The notes beneath the pieces are model-generated. The model had not been told where the DNA came from and did not search any database. It was given only the letters and a program-made list of their open reading frames with translations. A program made the translations under genes and the position numbers. Shown here piece after piece: positions 1 through 6,257 of a stretch of 6,257 nt of DNA; position 1 is the stretch's first letter; each line of letters starts with the position of its first letter. Origin of the DNA: Prolixibacteraceae bacterium (lineage in GTDB: Bacteria > Bacteroidota > Bacteroidia > Bacteroidales > Prolixibacteraceae); NCBI GenBank assembly GCA_016788685.1, contig JAEUSS010000250.1, forward strand, positions 1 to 6,257, given 5' to 3'.

Positions 1-46
1 CGGCCGGACATATCAGCACATGAACTCCCGGCCGGCTGATGACTAA
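1..46 (+). CDS. Possible 3' end of an upstream gene (partial, frame uncertain)
   Basis: The first ~43 bases are GC-rich (27 of 43) and then change abruptly to an A/T-rich stretch, as expected where a coding region ends. Two + frames end here. Frame 1 reads RPDISAHELPAG and stops at tandem TGA codons (37-42). Frame 2 reads GRTYQHMNSRPADD and stops at TAA (44-46). Too little remains to choose between frames or recognise a family. If real, it is the preceding gene of the same locus, about 135 bp upstream of the GH2 gene. It could also be plain intergenic DNA. Confidence 0.25.
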   Translation, partial: GRTYQHMNSRPADD

Positions 47-68
47 AAAAAAAATATTCCATTTATGA

Positions 69-113
69 AAGAAAGGCTGGTTCATTTAATACGAAATGAA
101 CTTAGCCTTTCTT
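69..113 (+). terminator. Long stem-loop upstream of GH2 gene (terminator or leader structure)
   Basis: Bases 69-87 pair with 94-113 around a six-base loop (AATACG). The arms AAGAAAGGCT (69-78) and AGCCTTTCTT (104-113) are perfect complements, as are TTCATTT (81-87) and AAATGAA (94-100). Between them, G80-C101 and G79-T102 can also pair, leaving only T103 bulged. This gives about 19 base pairs. It lies 20-30 bases after the putative end of the upstream gene and 67 bases before the GH2 start. The right arm is T-rich but no clean U-tract follows, so a classical intrinsic terminator is not certain. An attenuator, processing site or mRNA-stabilising 5' structure is equally possible. The pairing is seen directly; the function is inferred. 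Confidence 0.45.
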
Positions 114-128
114 CTGCTTCAAGCAGAA
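112..128 (+). other. Second small hairpin abutting the long stem-loop
   Basis: TTCTGCT (112-118) pairs perfectly with AGCAGAA (122-128) around a three-base loop (TCA). Its left arm shares bases 112-113 with the right arm of the preceding stem-loop. The two hairpins can therefore stack end to end or compete for two base pairs. No U-tract follows. With the preceding stem it forms a compact structured block (69-128) in the leader of the GH2 gene. Confidence 0.35.
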
Positions 129-179
129 TCTACATTAAATCTATCACTTGAAAAAGTCTTAAACTGAGAAAATTAATCG
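129..179 (+). promoter_or_regulatory. A/T-rich leader of the GH2 gene
   Basis: These 51 bases between the hairpins and the GH2 start codon are strongly A/T-rich, as is usual for translation initiation regions in Bacteroidota. The only Shine-Dalgarno-like element is GAGAA at 166-170, nine bases before the ATG, which is weak. I do not see a convincing Bacteroidota promoter (TTG at -33 with TAnnTTTG at -7). The nearest resemblance, TATCACTTG at 142-150, does not fit the spacing of the consensus. Any promoter could lie here or further upstream. Confidence 0.25.
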
Positions 180-2822
180 ATGAAGAAAATACTATGCCTG
201 CTTATTATTCTATTTATTACAAATAGTATAGAGGCCAGTTTGCTGCCCAGATTTTCAACGGCGGGTTTCTATCCTCTTGCCGGGACGGGTCGGTTGGCTT
301 ATTCTATGAATGTTGCCTGGAGGTTTACCAAGGGCGATGTGCCAAACGCTTTCGCTCCCGATTTTGATGACAGTAAATGGCCGGTGGTTTCATTACCTCA
401 TGGGATCGAGTATTTGCCCGTTGAGGCCAGTGGAAGTGTTAATTATCAGGGGACAGTTTGGTATCGGAAACATTTTACTCCCAACGACTCGCTTTTGGGG
501 AAAAAGCTTTTCCTGCATTTTGAAGCTATTATGGGAAAATCAAAAGTATGGATTAACGGAGTACAGCTAACCGAGCATTGGGGAGGATACCTGCCGGTAA
601 TTGCAGATATTTCCAACTATATCAAATTTGGAGAAGACAATGTTATTGCAGTGCTTGCCGATAATAGTAATGATCCGCTTTATGCTCCGGGTAAGGCACA
701 GAATGTACTCGACTATTGTTACTTTGGAGGTATCTACCGCGATTGCTGGTTGGTTGCTCATAATAAAGTATTTATTACCGATCCGAACTGTGAAAATGAA
801 ATTGCCGGTGGTGGTCAGGTTGTTGTTTTCGAAAAAGTTGCTGAACAGCATGCAACCATCCTGTTGAAAACACATATCCGGAATACTGATTCGAAACGGT
901 TCACCGGATCTGTTGTTTCTGAACTATTGAACAAAGAGGGTAACGTTATCGCCCGGTCAAGCTCGAAAACCGGGGTGAAGAATGGCTTTGCTTCAACCAT
1001 CGAAATGAAGATGGATGTGAAAGAGCCCAAACTGTGGAGTCCGGAATCTCCGTATCTGTATCGTCTTAATACACGTGTTCTCAATGAAAAAGGAGAAGTA
1101 ACTGACGGGTATACCCGTAGAATCGGGATTAGGAGTATTGAATTTAAACAGAAAGACGGCTTCTGGCTGAACGGAAAGCCCTACCCGAAAGCAATTGTTG
1201 GAGCAAACCGGCATCAGGACTTCGCCATTGTAGGAAATGCACTTCCGAACTCGAAGCACTGGCTCGATGCAAAAAAACTTAGAGATGCAGGCTTAAAGGT
1301 TATCCGGAACGGAAACTATCCGCAAGATCCGGCTTTTATGGATGCCTGCGAAGAACTGGGATTATTTATTCTGGACAATATTCCGGGATGGCAGTTTTGG
1401 AACGACAACCCGACATTTGGTGATCGGGTATATTCTGATATCCGGAATATGATTCGCCGGGACCGGAACAGTCCAAGTGTATTGATATGGGAACCCATTC
1501 TGAATGAAACAAACTACCCTAAAGAATTTGCTAAAAAGGCACACGATATTACTTTTCAGGAGTTCCCGTATCCCAACAGCATTTCTGCTTGCGATGATGG
1601 CGCCGAAGGGGGCGAATACTTCTCATTATTACTGAGACCCAAAAAAACACTCCAGCCCGACAAAACTTACTTCGTCAGGGAGTGGGGAGACAATGTGGAC
1701 GACTGGAATGCCCACAATTCCAACAGCCGGGTAAACCGGAACTGGGGCGAAGTGCCCATGCTCGAACAGGCAGTCCATTATGCCCGTCCGGCATATAGCG
1801 TACTTTGTTTGGACAGCTTGTTCAAAGCGCCACGGCAAATTGTCGGAGGATGCTTATGGCATTCGTTCGACCACCAAAGAGGCTATCACCCCGATCCGTT
1901 TTACGGAGGCATAATGGATGCATTCCGTCAGCCCAAGTATTCGTATTATATGTTTCAGGCACAGCGTGATCCTGAAAAGAGCGACATAATTGCGGAGACC
2001 GGCCCGATGGTTTACATTGCCCATGAGATGACACCGTTCTCACCTAAAGATGTAACCGTTTATTCCAATTGCGATGAAGTCCGGCTCACTTTTCTGGAGG
2101 GCGGACAGCAAAAAGTCTATAAGAAAGATCTGACACGCACAGGAATGCCGTCTCCGGTTATAACATTCAATGATATGTATGACTTCATGGCCTGTAAATG
2201 GAAAGCCAGGGCCAACAAGCAAGCCCAGGTCTATTTGCTTGCTGAAGGACTGATTGACGGAAAAGTTGTGGCAACACATAAAGTGAGCCCGGCACGCCGC
2301 CCCAAAAAGTTAACGCTTACTGTTGATAATGAAGAAATGGAGTTGGTAGCTGACGGATCAGATTTTGTCACTGTCGTTGCCAGTTTAACTGATGTTGATG
2401 GCGTTGTAAAAAGGCTGACAAACGCATCGGTTAAATTCAGTATTGAAGGAGAAGGCCGCATATTGGGCGGAGCTGATATTCAGGCAAACCCATGCCGGTT
2501 GCAGTGGGGCAATGCTCCGGTTTTGGTACAAAGCACAAACACTTTCGGAAAAATAAAAATAACCGCGCAGATGTTTTTTGAAGGCGAAAATTCGCCACTG
2601 AAAGGTGAGCTTGTAATAAACAGTGTTAAAAACGAAATACCTGCAATTTTCAGTGCTAAGGAAGCTGAGTTTATAAAATTGACTACTGAAGATTCCGGAT
2701 TGAAAAAGAACCAAAGTCCGGCTGCTGATGATGAGGTTCTGAAACTTCGAAGAGAACTGAACGAATACAAACTCAGAGAAGTTGAAAAACAGCAGAGTAA
2801 ATTCGGAATAGGAATTAATTAA
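180..2822 (+). CDS. Exported GH2 glycoside hydrolase, beta-galactosidase superfamily
   Basis: An 880-residue retaining exo-glycosidase, probably periplasmic, that removes a terminal beta-linked sugar (galactose most likely; glucuronide or mannoside cannot be excluded). Residues 1-19 are a signal peptide (KK, hydrophobic core, cleavage near IEA/S) without a lipobox. The GH2 sugar-binding jelly roll spans ~45-195, with WYR at 94-96, a VWINGVQL stretch, and GGIYRDCW at 183-190. An Ig-like domain (~200-320) follows, then a TIM barrel (~327-610) opening with WLNGKPY and GANRHQD (341-347). The acid/base is probably E443 in ILNET; the nucleophile is probably E501 in VREWGD. WHSFDHQRGYHPDPF begins at 560. 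Two C-terminal beta domains follow: DUF4982-like (~624-707) and GH2 C5-like (~711-815). The protein ends in a charged helical tail (850-874). The ATG is supported by the signal peptide directly after it. This is the first gene of the apparent three-gene operon. Family assignment is firm; substrate is inferred. Confidence 0.9.
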   Translation: MKKILCLLIILFITNSIEASLLPRFSTAGFYPLAGTGRLAYSMNVAWRFTKGDVPNAFAPDFDDSKWPVVSLPHGIEYLPVEASGSVNYQGTVWYRKHFTPNDSLLGKKLFLHFEAIMGKSKVWINGVQLTEHWGGYLPVIADISNYIKFGEDNVIAVLADNSNDPLYAPGKAQNVLDYCYFGGIYRDCWLVAHNKVFITDPNCENEIAGGGQVVVFEKVAEQHATILLKTHIRNTDSKRFTGSVVSELLNKEGNVIARSSSKTGVKNGFASTIEMKMDVKEPKLWSPESPYLYRLNTRVLNEKGEVTDGYTRRIGIRSIEFKQKDGFWLNGKPYPKAIVGANRHQDFAIVGNALPNSKHWLDAKKLRDAGLKVIRNGNYPQDPAFMDACEELGLFILDNIPGWQFWNDNPTFGDRVYSDIRNMIRRDRNSPSVLIWEPILNETNYPKEFAKKAHDITFQEFPYPNSISACDDGAEGGEYFSLLLRPKKTLQPDKTYFVREWGDNVDDWNAHNSNSRVNRNWGEVPMLEQAVHYARPAYSVLCLDSLFKAPRQIVGGCLWHSFDHQRGYHPDPFYGGIMDAFRQPKYSYYMFQAQRDPEKSDIIAETGPMVYIAHEMTPFSPKDVTVYSNCDEVRLTFLEGGQQKVYKKDLTRTGMPSPVITFNDMYDFMACKWKARANKQAQVYLLAEGLIDGKVVATHKVSPARRPKKLTLTVDNEEMELVADGSDFVTVVASLTDVDGVVKRLTNASVKFSIEGEGRILGGADIQANPCRLQWGNAPVLVQSTNTFGKIKITAQMFFEGENSPLKGELVINSVKNEIPAIFSAKEAEFIKLTTEDSGLKKNQSPAADDEVLKLRRELNEYKLREVEKQQSKFGIGIN

Positions 2823-2856
2823 ACGTATACAGAGACCAAATTAAATCAGGCTGCAA

Positions 2857-3666
2857 ATGATAACAAAAAAGAATTGGATATTGGTTGTTATACTGCTTTT
2901 CCCATTTACACTTTTTTCATGCAGTAAAAATAAAGAGGACGCGGAAATACCGGAGGGCGCAAACGCCTCCTTTCTTCCGGCCCACATAAAGGACAATTAT
3001 AAATTAGTCTGGAATGACGAGTTTGACGGCACAACGATTAATCCGGCCAAATGGAATTTCAGGGGCGAAGGGACAGTCCGCAATTATGCTACCGTTTCGC
3101 GAAATACCATTTCGATGGATGGCAAAGGTCACGTATCGATTAAGGTGACCAAAGATGCCGCCGGAAAGTATTACGTCGGGCAATTGGGAACCCAGGGAAT
3201 TTTTGAGCCTATGTACGGCTATTTTGAATGCAGTGCAATGGTCAATAGAAGCCTTGGGCCTCATGTTGCTTTTTGGCTTCAGTCTCCCACGTTTGGAAAA
3301 ACCCAAAACCCTGCGTCAGATGGTGCTGAGATCGACATCTTCGAATATCACCGAAAAGAACCCGGAATCGTCCATCATAACATTCATTGGGATGGATATG
3401 GCGATACCCACAAACAAACCGGCAAAAAATATGCATATTCATCAGTTGGAGAAGGCTACCACTCGTTTGGGCTGGAGTGGACCAAAGACGAATATATTTT
3501 TTACGTGGACGGAAAGGAAACATGGCGGACATCTGCGGCAGTTTCGCAGCGCGGAGAGTACCTGATTTTGTCAACCGAACTGACCGGCTGGGGCGGCGAT
3601 CCGGCCCAGGGAAATTTTCCGGATGAAGTGATTTTTGACTACGTTCGTGTATTTCAGAAAAAGTAG
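2857..3666 (+). CDS. GH16 endo-glycanase lipoprotein (beta-glucan or beta-galactan type)
   Basis: A 269-residue single-domain retaining endo-beta-glycanase of family GH16. Residues 1-22 form a lipoprotein signal: KK, a hydrophobic core, and lipobox LFSC with lipidated Cys22. Acidic residues soon after it (SKNKEDAE) resemble Bacteroidota surface-export signals, so the enzyme probably sits on the cell surface and makes the first cut. The jelly roll starts near KLVWNDEFDG (49-58). AFWLQSP (138-144, W140 in the sugar cleft) precedes the catalytic motif EIDIFE (158-163): E158 nucleophile, D160 helper, E163 acid/base. The ExDxxE spacing is the beta-bulge form found in laminarinases, agarases, porphyranases and carrageenases, not the ExDxE form of lichenases and xyloglucan enzymes. 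The fold closes with VIFDYVRVFQK. HHNIHWDGYGDTH (173-185) is distinctive. I cannot assign a subfamily or substrate by eye. It starts 34 bp after the GH2 stop, with only a weak AGG upstream (2848-2850). Confidence 0.9.
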   Translation: MITKKNWILVVILLFPFTLFSCSKNKEDAEIPEGANASFLPAHIKDNYKLVWNDEFDGTTINPAKWNFRGEGTVRNYATVSRNTISMDGKGHVSIKVTKDAAGKYYVGQLGTQGIFEPMYGYFECSAMVNRSLGPHVAFWLQSPTFGKTQNPASDGAEIDIFEYHRKEPGIVHHNIHWDGYGDTHKQTGKKYAYSSVGEGYHSFGLEWTKDEYIFYVDGKETWRTSAAVSQRGEYLILSTELTGWGGDPAQGNFPDEVIFDYVRVFQKK

Positions 3667-3708
3667 CCGGGCAGATTCAAATAATGTTGTTTAAATTGAG
3701 CGAAATTT

Positions 3709-6257
3709 ATGAATTTGGTATCTGTGCAAAAAGAATGTAGGAGAATAATATTGCTTGCCCTCGTATTGCTCACCGTGAGCTCTTTTGCCGGCAAACCATC
3801 AGAAAAAGGGCTGAGGCTCTGGTACACCGGGCCGGCCGGAAACTGGAACGAAGCTTTGCCCATTGGCAACGGCCGGATGGGTGCTATGGTTTTTGGCGGA
3901 ATAACCGAAGAACACCTTCAGCTAAACGAAAACACGCTGTATAGCGGCGAGCCTTCGCAAAGCTGCAAGAACGCGGATGTCACCAAAGGTTTTGATTTGG
4001 TTATGAAACTTTTAAGCGAAGAAAAAAACGCTGAGGCCGATGAGTATATCCGGAAAAACTGGCTTGGTCGGCTTCCTGCCAGCTATCAGCCCCTGGGGGA
4101 TTTGTTCTTTAAAATGAACCATAGGGAAGAAATAACGGATTACCGGCGCGAACTCGATATTTCGAATTCGTTGTTAACGGTTTCGTACCGTGCCGAAGGT
4201 GTTTTGTACAAACGCGAAATGTTTGCTTCGAACCCCGACAGTGTAATCGTCGTCAGGTTTTCTGCATCCCAACCCAAACTTGATCTGATCGCTACGTTTT
4301 CATCGGTTCACCCGACAGCCCAAATGGCGGTTGAAAAAGGTTACCTTCTTTTAAAAGGGCAAGCTCCCGGATACAGTTCGCGTCGCACTCTCAAAGAAAT
4401 TGAAGGCTCGGGAACCCAAAACAGACACCCGGAACTTTATGAGTTGAATGGGAAACGGAAATTTGACACACAGAATTTGTATGGCGACCAAATTGGAGGA
4501 CTGGGTACCTTTTTTGAAGCCCAGCTTAAAGCGCTCCCGAAAAACGGTAAGGTTGAACGTATCGGTAGTTCTTTTCATGTGACCAACTGCAGTGAAATTG
4601 TTTTTATACTTTCGGCGGCTACAAGTTACAACGGGTTTGAAAAAAGCCCGTCCAAAGAAGGCCGCGATCCCAGCCAGATTGCCAAACGAATACTGGATAA
4701 ATCGGCATCAAAAACCTATCCGGAGTTGCTTAAAAACCATGAAAAGGATTACAGGAAACTTTTCAGCAGGGTTAGCCTGAAGCTTAACAGCAATATTATT
4801 TCTGCGGATGTGCCCACCGACCAGCGTATTATTAATTTTTCGGATAATAATGACCCTGATCTGGTTGCATTGCTTTTCCAGTATGGGCGTTACCTGATGA
4901 TCTCAGGATCAAGGAAGGGAGGACAACCGCTTAACCTTCAGGGAATATGGAACGATCAGGTTATTCCTCCATGGAATTGTGCATATACGACCAATATCAA
5001 TGCCGAGATGAACTACTGGCCCGCAGAGATTACAAACCTGGCCGAATGCCAGGAACCCTTGTTCCGGATGGTAAAAGAAATGGCCGTGAACGGAAGTGAA
5101 ACTGCCCGTTTGATGTATAACCGCCGGGGTTGGGTTGCCCATCACAATCTGTCGATATGGCGCGAAACTTTTCCGACCGATGGCAATCCTTCATGGGCTT
5201 CCTGGAACATGTCGGCGGGTTGGTTGCTAAGTCACCTGTGGGAACATTATCTTTTTTCGGGAGATAAGGATTTTTTAAAGAATGAAGCTTATCCGCTCAT
5301 GAAGGGGGCTGCAATGTTTTACTCCGACTGGCTGATAAAAGATAAAAACGGGTATTGGGTGACTGCGGCTTCCAATTCGCCGGAAAATATTTTCCGCAAC
5401 TCACAGGGCGAAAAAGCGGCGATAAGTTCAGGCCCGACTATGGATATGACCATTGTACGTGAACTTTTTGGCAGGACCATCGAAACCGCCCGGATGTTTA
5501 ACTTTGATCCGGATTTGGTTGCCGAACTCAGCGAGAAACTCTCGGGTTTAGCCCCTTTCAGAATCGGAGCAAAAGGCCAGTTACAGGAATGGCAGACCGA
5601 TTATGCAGAAACGGAACCCAAACACCGGCATTTATCCCATTTATATGGTCTTTTCCCCGGAAATCAGATCACTTCCGATACATCTCCCGAGCTGGCAAAA
5701 GCAGCAAAACAGACCTTGCTGTTACGGGGCGATGAGGCAACTGGTTGGTCGATGGGCTGGAAGGTAAATCTTTGGGCACGAATGCAGGATGGTGACCGTG
5801 CCTATAAAATAATCCGGAACTTGTTTAAGCCTGTCGGGTTTGGAGAGTCGAGATCGAGAGGCGGCGGGTTGTATAAAAATTTATTTGATGCCCACCCCCC
5901 GTTTCAAATTGACGGAAATTTCGGACTAACCGCAGGAGTTGCCGAAATGCTCGTTCAAAGCCACAACGGGTATATTTATTTGTTGCCGGCTTTGCCCGTG
6001 AACTGGCCCGACGGTGAAGTTCGCGGTTTGGTAACGCGCGGTGGATTTGTTATTGACATGAAATGGGCAAATGCCCAAATTCAAAAACTGACTGTTTATT
6101 CAAAGCTCGGGGGCAAATGCCTGATCAAGGTTCCGGTAGCAATGGTGGGTAAAGAGGTTAGTTTAAGTGAAACATCTGTCGGGGCAATGAATTCGTTGCT
6201 CGAAAAATCAGTACCGGTTCCTTTTGTAAATGCTTCAGGGGCAAATCTTACCGGATT
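3709..6257 (+). CDS. GH95 alpha-L-fucosidase/alpha-L-galactosidase family enzyme (3' end cut off)
   Basis: The reading frame is open from ATG 3709 to the window edge (849 codons plus two bases). An in-frame TGA at 3697 rules out an earlier start. Residues 1-27 are a signal peptide (hydrophobic core, cleavage SFA/G) with no lipobox, so it is probably periplasmic. GH95 enzymes are inverting and remove alpha-linked L-fucose or L-galactose. The N-terminal domain carries ALPIGNGRMGAMVFGG (49-64) and YQPLGDL. The (alpha/alpha)6 catalytic domain has LQGIWND, then TTNINAEMNYWPAE (427-440) with Asn429 and Asn431 at the base-assisting positions. It continues with HHNLSIWRE (478-486), SPEN with probable acid Glu559, HRHLSHLYGLFPG (from 639), and AHPPFQIDGNFG with Asp735. 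A C-terminal beta domain follows; at this length only a short end should be missing. Thr427 replaces the His of characterised alpha-1,2-fucosidases (His419 in the Bifidobacterium enzyme AfcA, from memory), suggesting L-galactose as substrate. It starts 42 bp after the GH16 stop. Confidence 0.92.
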   Translation, partial: MNLVSVQKECRRIILLALVLLTVSSFAGKPSEKGLRLWYTGPAGNWNEALPIGNGRMGAMVFGGITEEHLQLNENTLYSGEPSQSCKNADVTKGFDLVMKLLSEEKNAEADEYIRKNWLGRLPASYQPLGDLFFKMNHREEITDYRRELDISNSLLTVSYRAEGVLYKREMFASNPDSVIVVRFSASQPKLDLIATFSSVHPTAQMAVEKGYLLLKGQAPGYSSRRTLKEIEGSGTQNRHPELYELNGKRKFDTQNLYGDQIGGLGTFFEAQLKALPKNGKVERIGSSFHVTNCSEIVFILSAATSYNGFEKSPSKEGRDPSQIAKRILDKSASKTYPELLKNHEKDYRKLFSRVSLKLNSNIISADVPTDQRIINFSDNNDPDLVALLFQYGRYLMISGSRKGGQPLNLQGIWNDQVIPPWNCAYTTNINAEMNYWPAEITNLAECQEPLFRMVKEMAVNGSETARLMYNRRGWVAHHNLSIWRETFPTDGNPSWASWNMSAGWLLSHLWEHYLFSGDKDFLKNEAYPLMKGAAMFYSDWLIKDKNGYWVTAASNSPENIFRNSQGEKAAISSGPTMDMTIVRELFGRTIETARMFNFDPDLVAELSEKLSGLAPFRIGAKGQLQEWQTDYAETEPKHRHLSHLYGLFPGNQITSDTSPELAKAAKQTLLLRGDEATGWSMGWKVNLWARMQDGDRAYKIIRNLFKPVGFGESRSRGGGLYKNLFDAHPPFQIDGNFGLTAGVAEMLVQSHNGYIYLLPALPVNWPDGEVRGLVTRGGFVIDMKWANAQIQKLTVYSKLGGKCLIKVPVAMVGKEVSLSETSVGAMNSLLEKSVPVPFVNASGANLTG

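Larger units (their letters stand above)
180..6257 (+). other. Apparent GH2-GH16-GH95 operon (PUL fragment)
   Basis: All three genes are co-directional with gaps of 34 and 42 bp, and neither gap contains a hairpin with a U-tract, so co-transcription is likely. The predicted locations are complementary: GH16 is a lipoprotein, while GH2 and GH95 have ordinary signal peptides. This matches the usual Bacteroidota scheme of surface endo-cleavage followed by periplasmic exo-trimming. No SusC/SusD, regulator or sulfatase is visible, so the unit is probably a piece of a longer locus extending on one or both sides. Confidence 0.65.

Noticed and set aside
1..36. CGGCCGG repeated at 1-7 and 29-35 as an operator or inverted repeat
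   Set aside because: The unit is nearly self-palindromic and GC-rich, and lies in what is probably the end of a coding region. Similar GGCCGGCCGG occurs inside the GH95 gene near 3830, so codon composition explains it.
142..150. TATCACTTG as a Bacteroidota -7 promoter element
   Set aside because: The consensus is TAnnTTTG with TTG about 20 bases upstream. The spacing inside the motif is wrong and no TTG is found at the right distance.
2385..2770. Overlapping minus-strand open frames of about 100 codons inside the 3' part of the GH2 gene
   Set aside because: They lie opposite a clearly coding region with strong family motifs, show no recognisable domain or start context, and look like shadows of the + strand gene. 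The same applies to the other antisense frames throughout the window.
3328..3345. Xyloglucan as the target (GH95 and GH2 removing fucose and galactose, GH16 cutting the backbone)
   Set aside because: The exo-enzymes would fit, but the GH16 motif is ExDxxE. Xyloglucan-active GH16 enzymes use ExDxE, and no GH31 or GH74/GH5 enzyme is present. Kept only as a weak alternative.
3155..3565. A 136-codon + strand frame inside the GH16 gene
   Set aside because: It is out of frame with the GH16 domain, whose catalytic motif and end-to-end fold are intact. Its translation has no family features.
3667..3708. Terminator or promoter between the GH16 and GH95 genes
   Set aside because: No stem-loop with a U-tract and no TAnnTTTG element is seen in these 42 bases. 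Read-through is the simpler reading.
4351..4780. Short open frames on both strands within the GH95 gene (minus 4351-4578, plus 4592-4780), which could suggest a break in the gene
   Set aside because: The GH95 frame is continuous from 3709 to the window end with family motifs before and after this region, so there is no frameshift and these frames are incidental.

Overview
The window looks like part of a polysaccharide utilization locus (PUL) from a member of the Bacteroidota. The evidence is three tightly spaced secreted glycoside hydrolases on the + strand, a Bacteroidota-style lipoprotein with acidic residues soon after the lipid cysteine, weak Shine-Dalgarno sequences in A/T-rich leaders, and the family types themselves (GH2, GH16, GH95). 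The moderate G+C and the protein style would fit a marine or sediment Bacteroidales/Marinilabiliales-type organism, but that is inference. No taxonomic marker is present.

Layout: bases 1-46 are probably the last codons of an upstream gene, being GC-rich and ending in stop codons in two frames, and are followed by an A-tract. Bases 69-128 hold a strong 19-bp stem-loop directly followed by a second small hairpin. Bases 180-2822 encode an exported GH2 enzyme of the beta-galactosidase superfamily. After a 34-bp gap, bases 2857-3666 encode a GH16 lipoprotein. After a 42-bp gap, bases 3709-6257 encode a GH95 enzyme (alpha-L-fucosidase/alpha-L-galactosidase family) that runs off the end of the window. 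Neither gap contains a terminator, so the three genes probably form one transcript.

Working model: the GH16 lipoprotein, probably on the cell surface, makes endo cuts in a beta-linked polysaccharide. The GH95 and GH2 enzymes, which carry cleavable signal peptides, then remove a terminal alpha-L-sugar and a beta-linked sugar in the periplasm. The GH95 has Thr at the active-site position where characterised alpha-1,2-L-fucosidases have His. Together with GH16 and GH2 this makes an L-galactose-containing glycan, such as a red-algal agar/porphyran-type galactan, a reasonable candidate. Fucosylated host O-glycans are an alternative. Xyloglucan is less likely because the GH16 catalytic motif is of the beta-bulge type. 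No SusC/SusD pair, regulator, sulfatase or sugar-catabolism gene lies in the window, so substrate assignment stays open.
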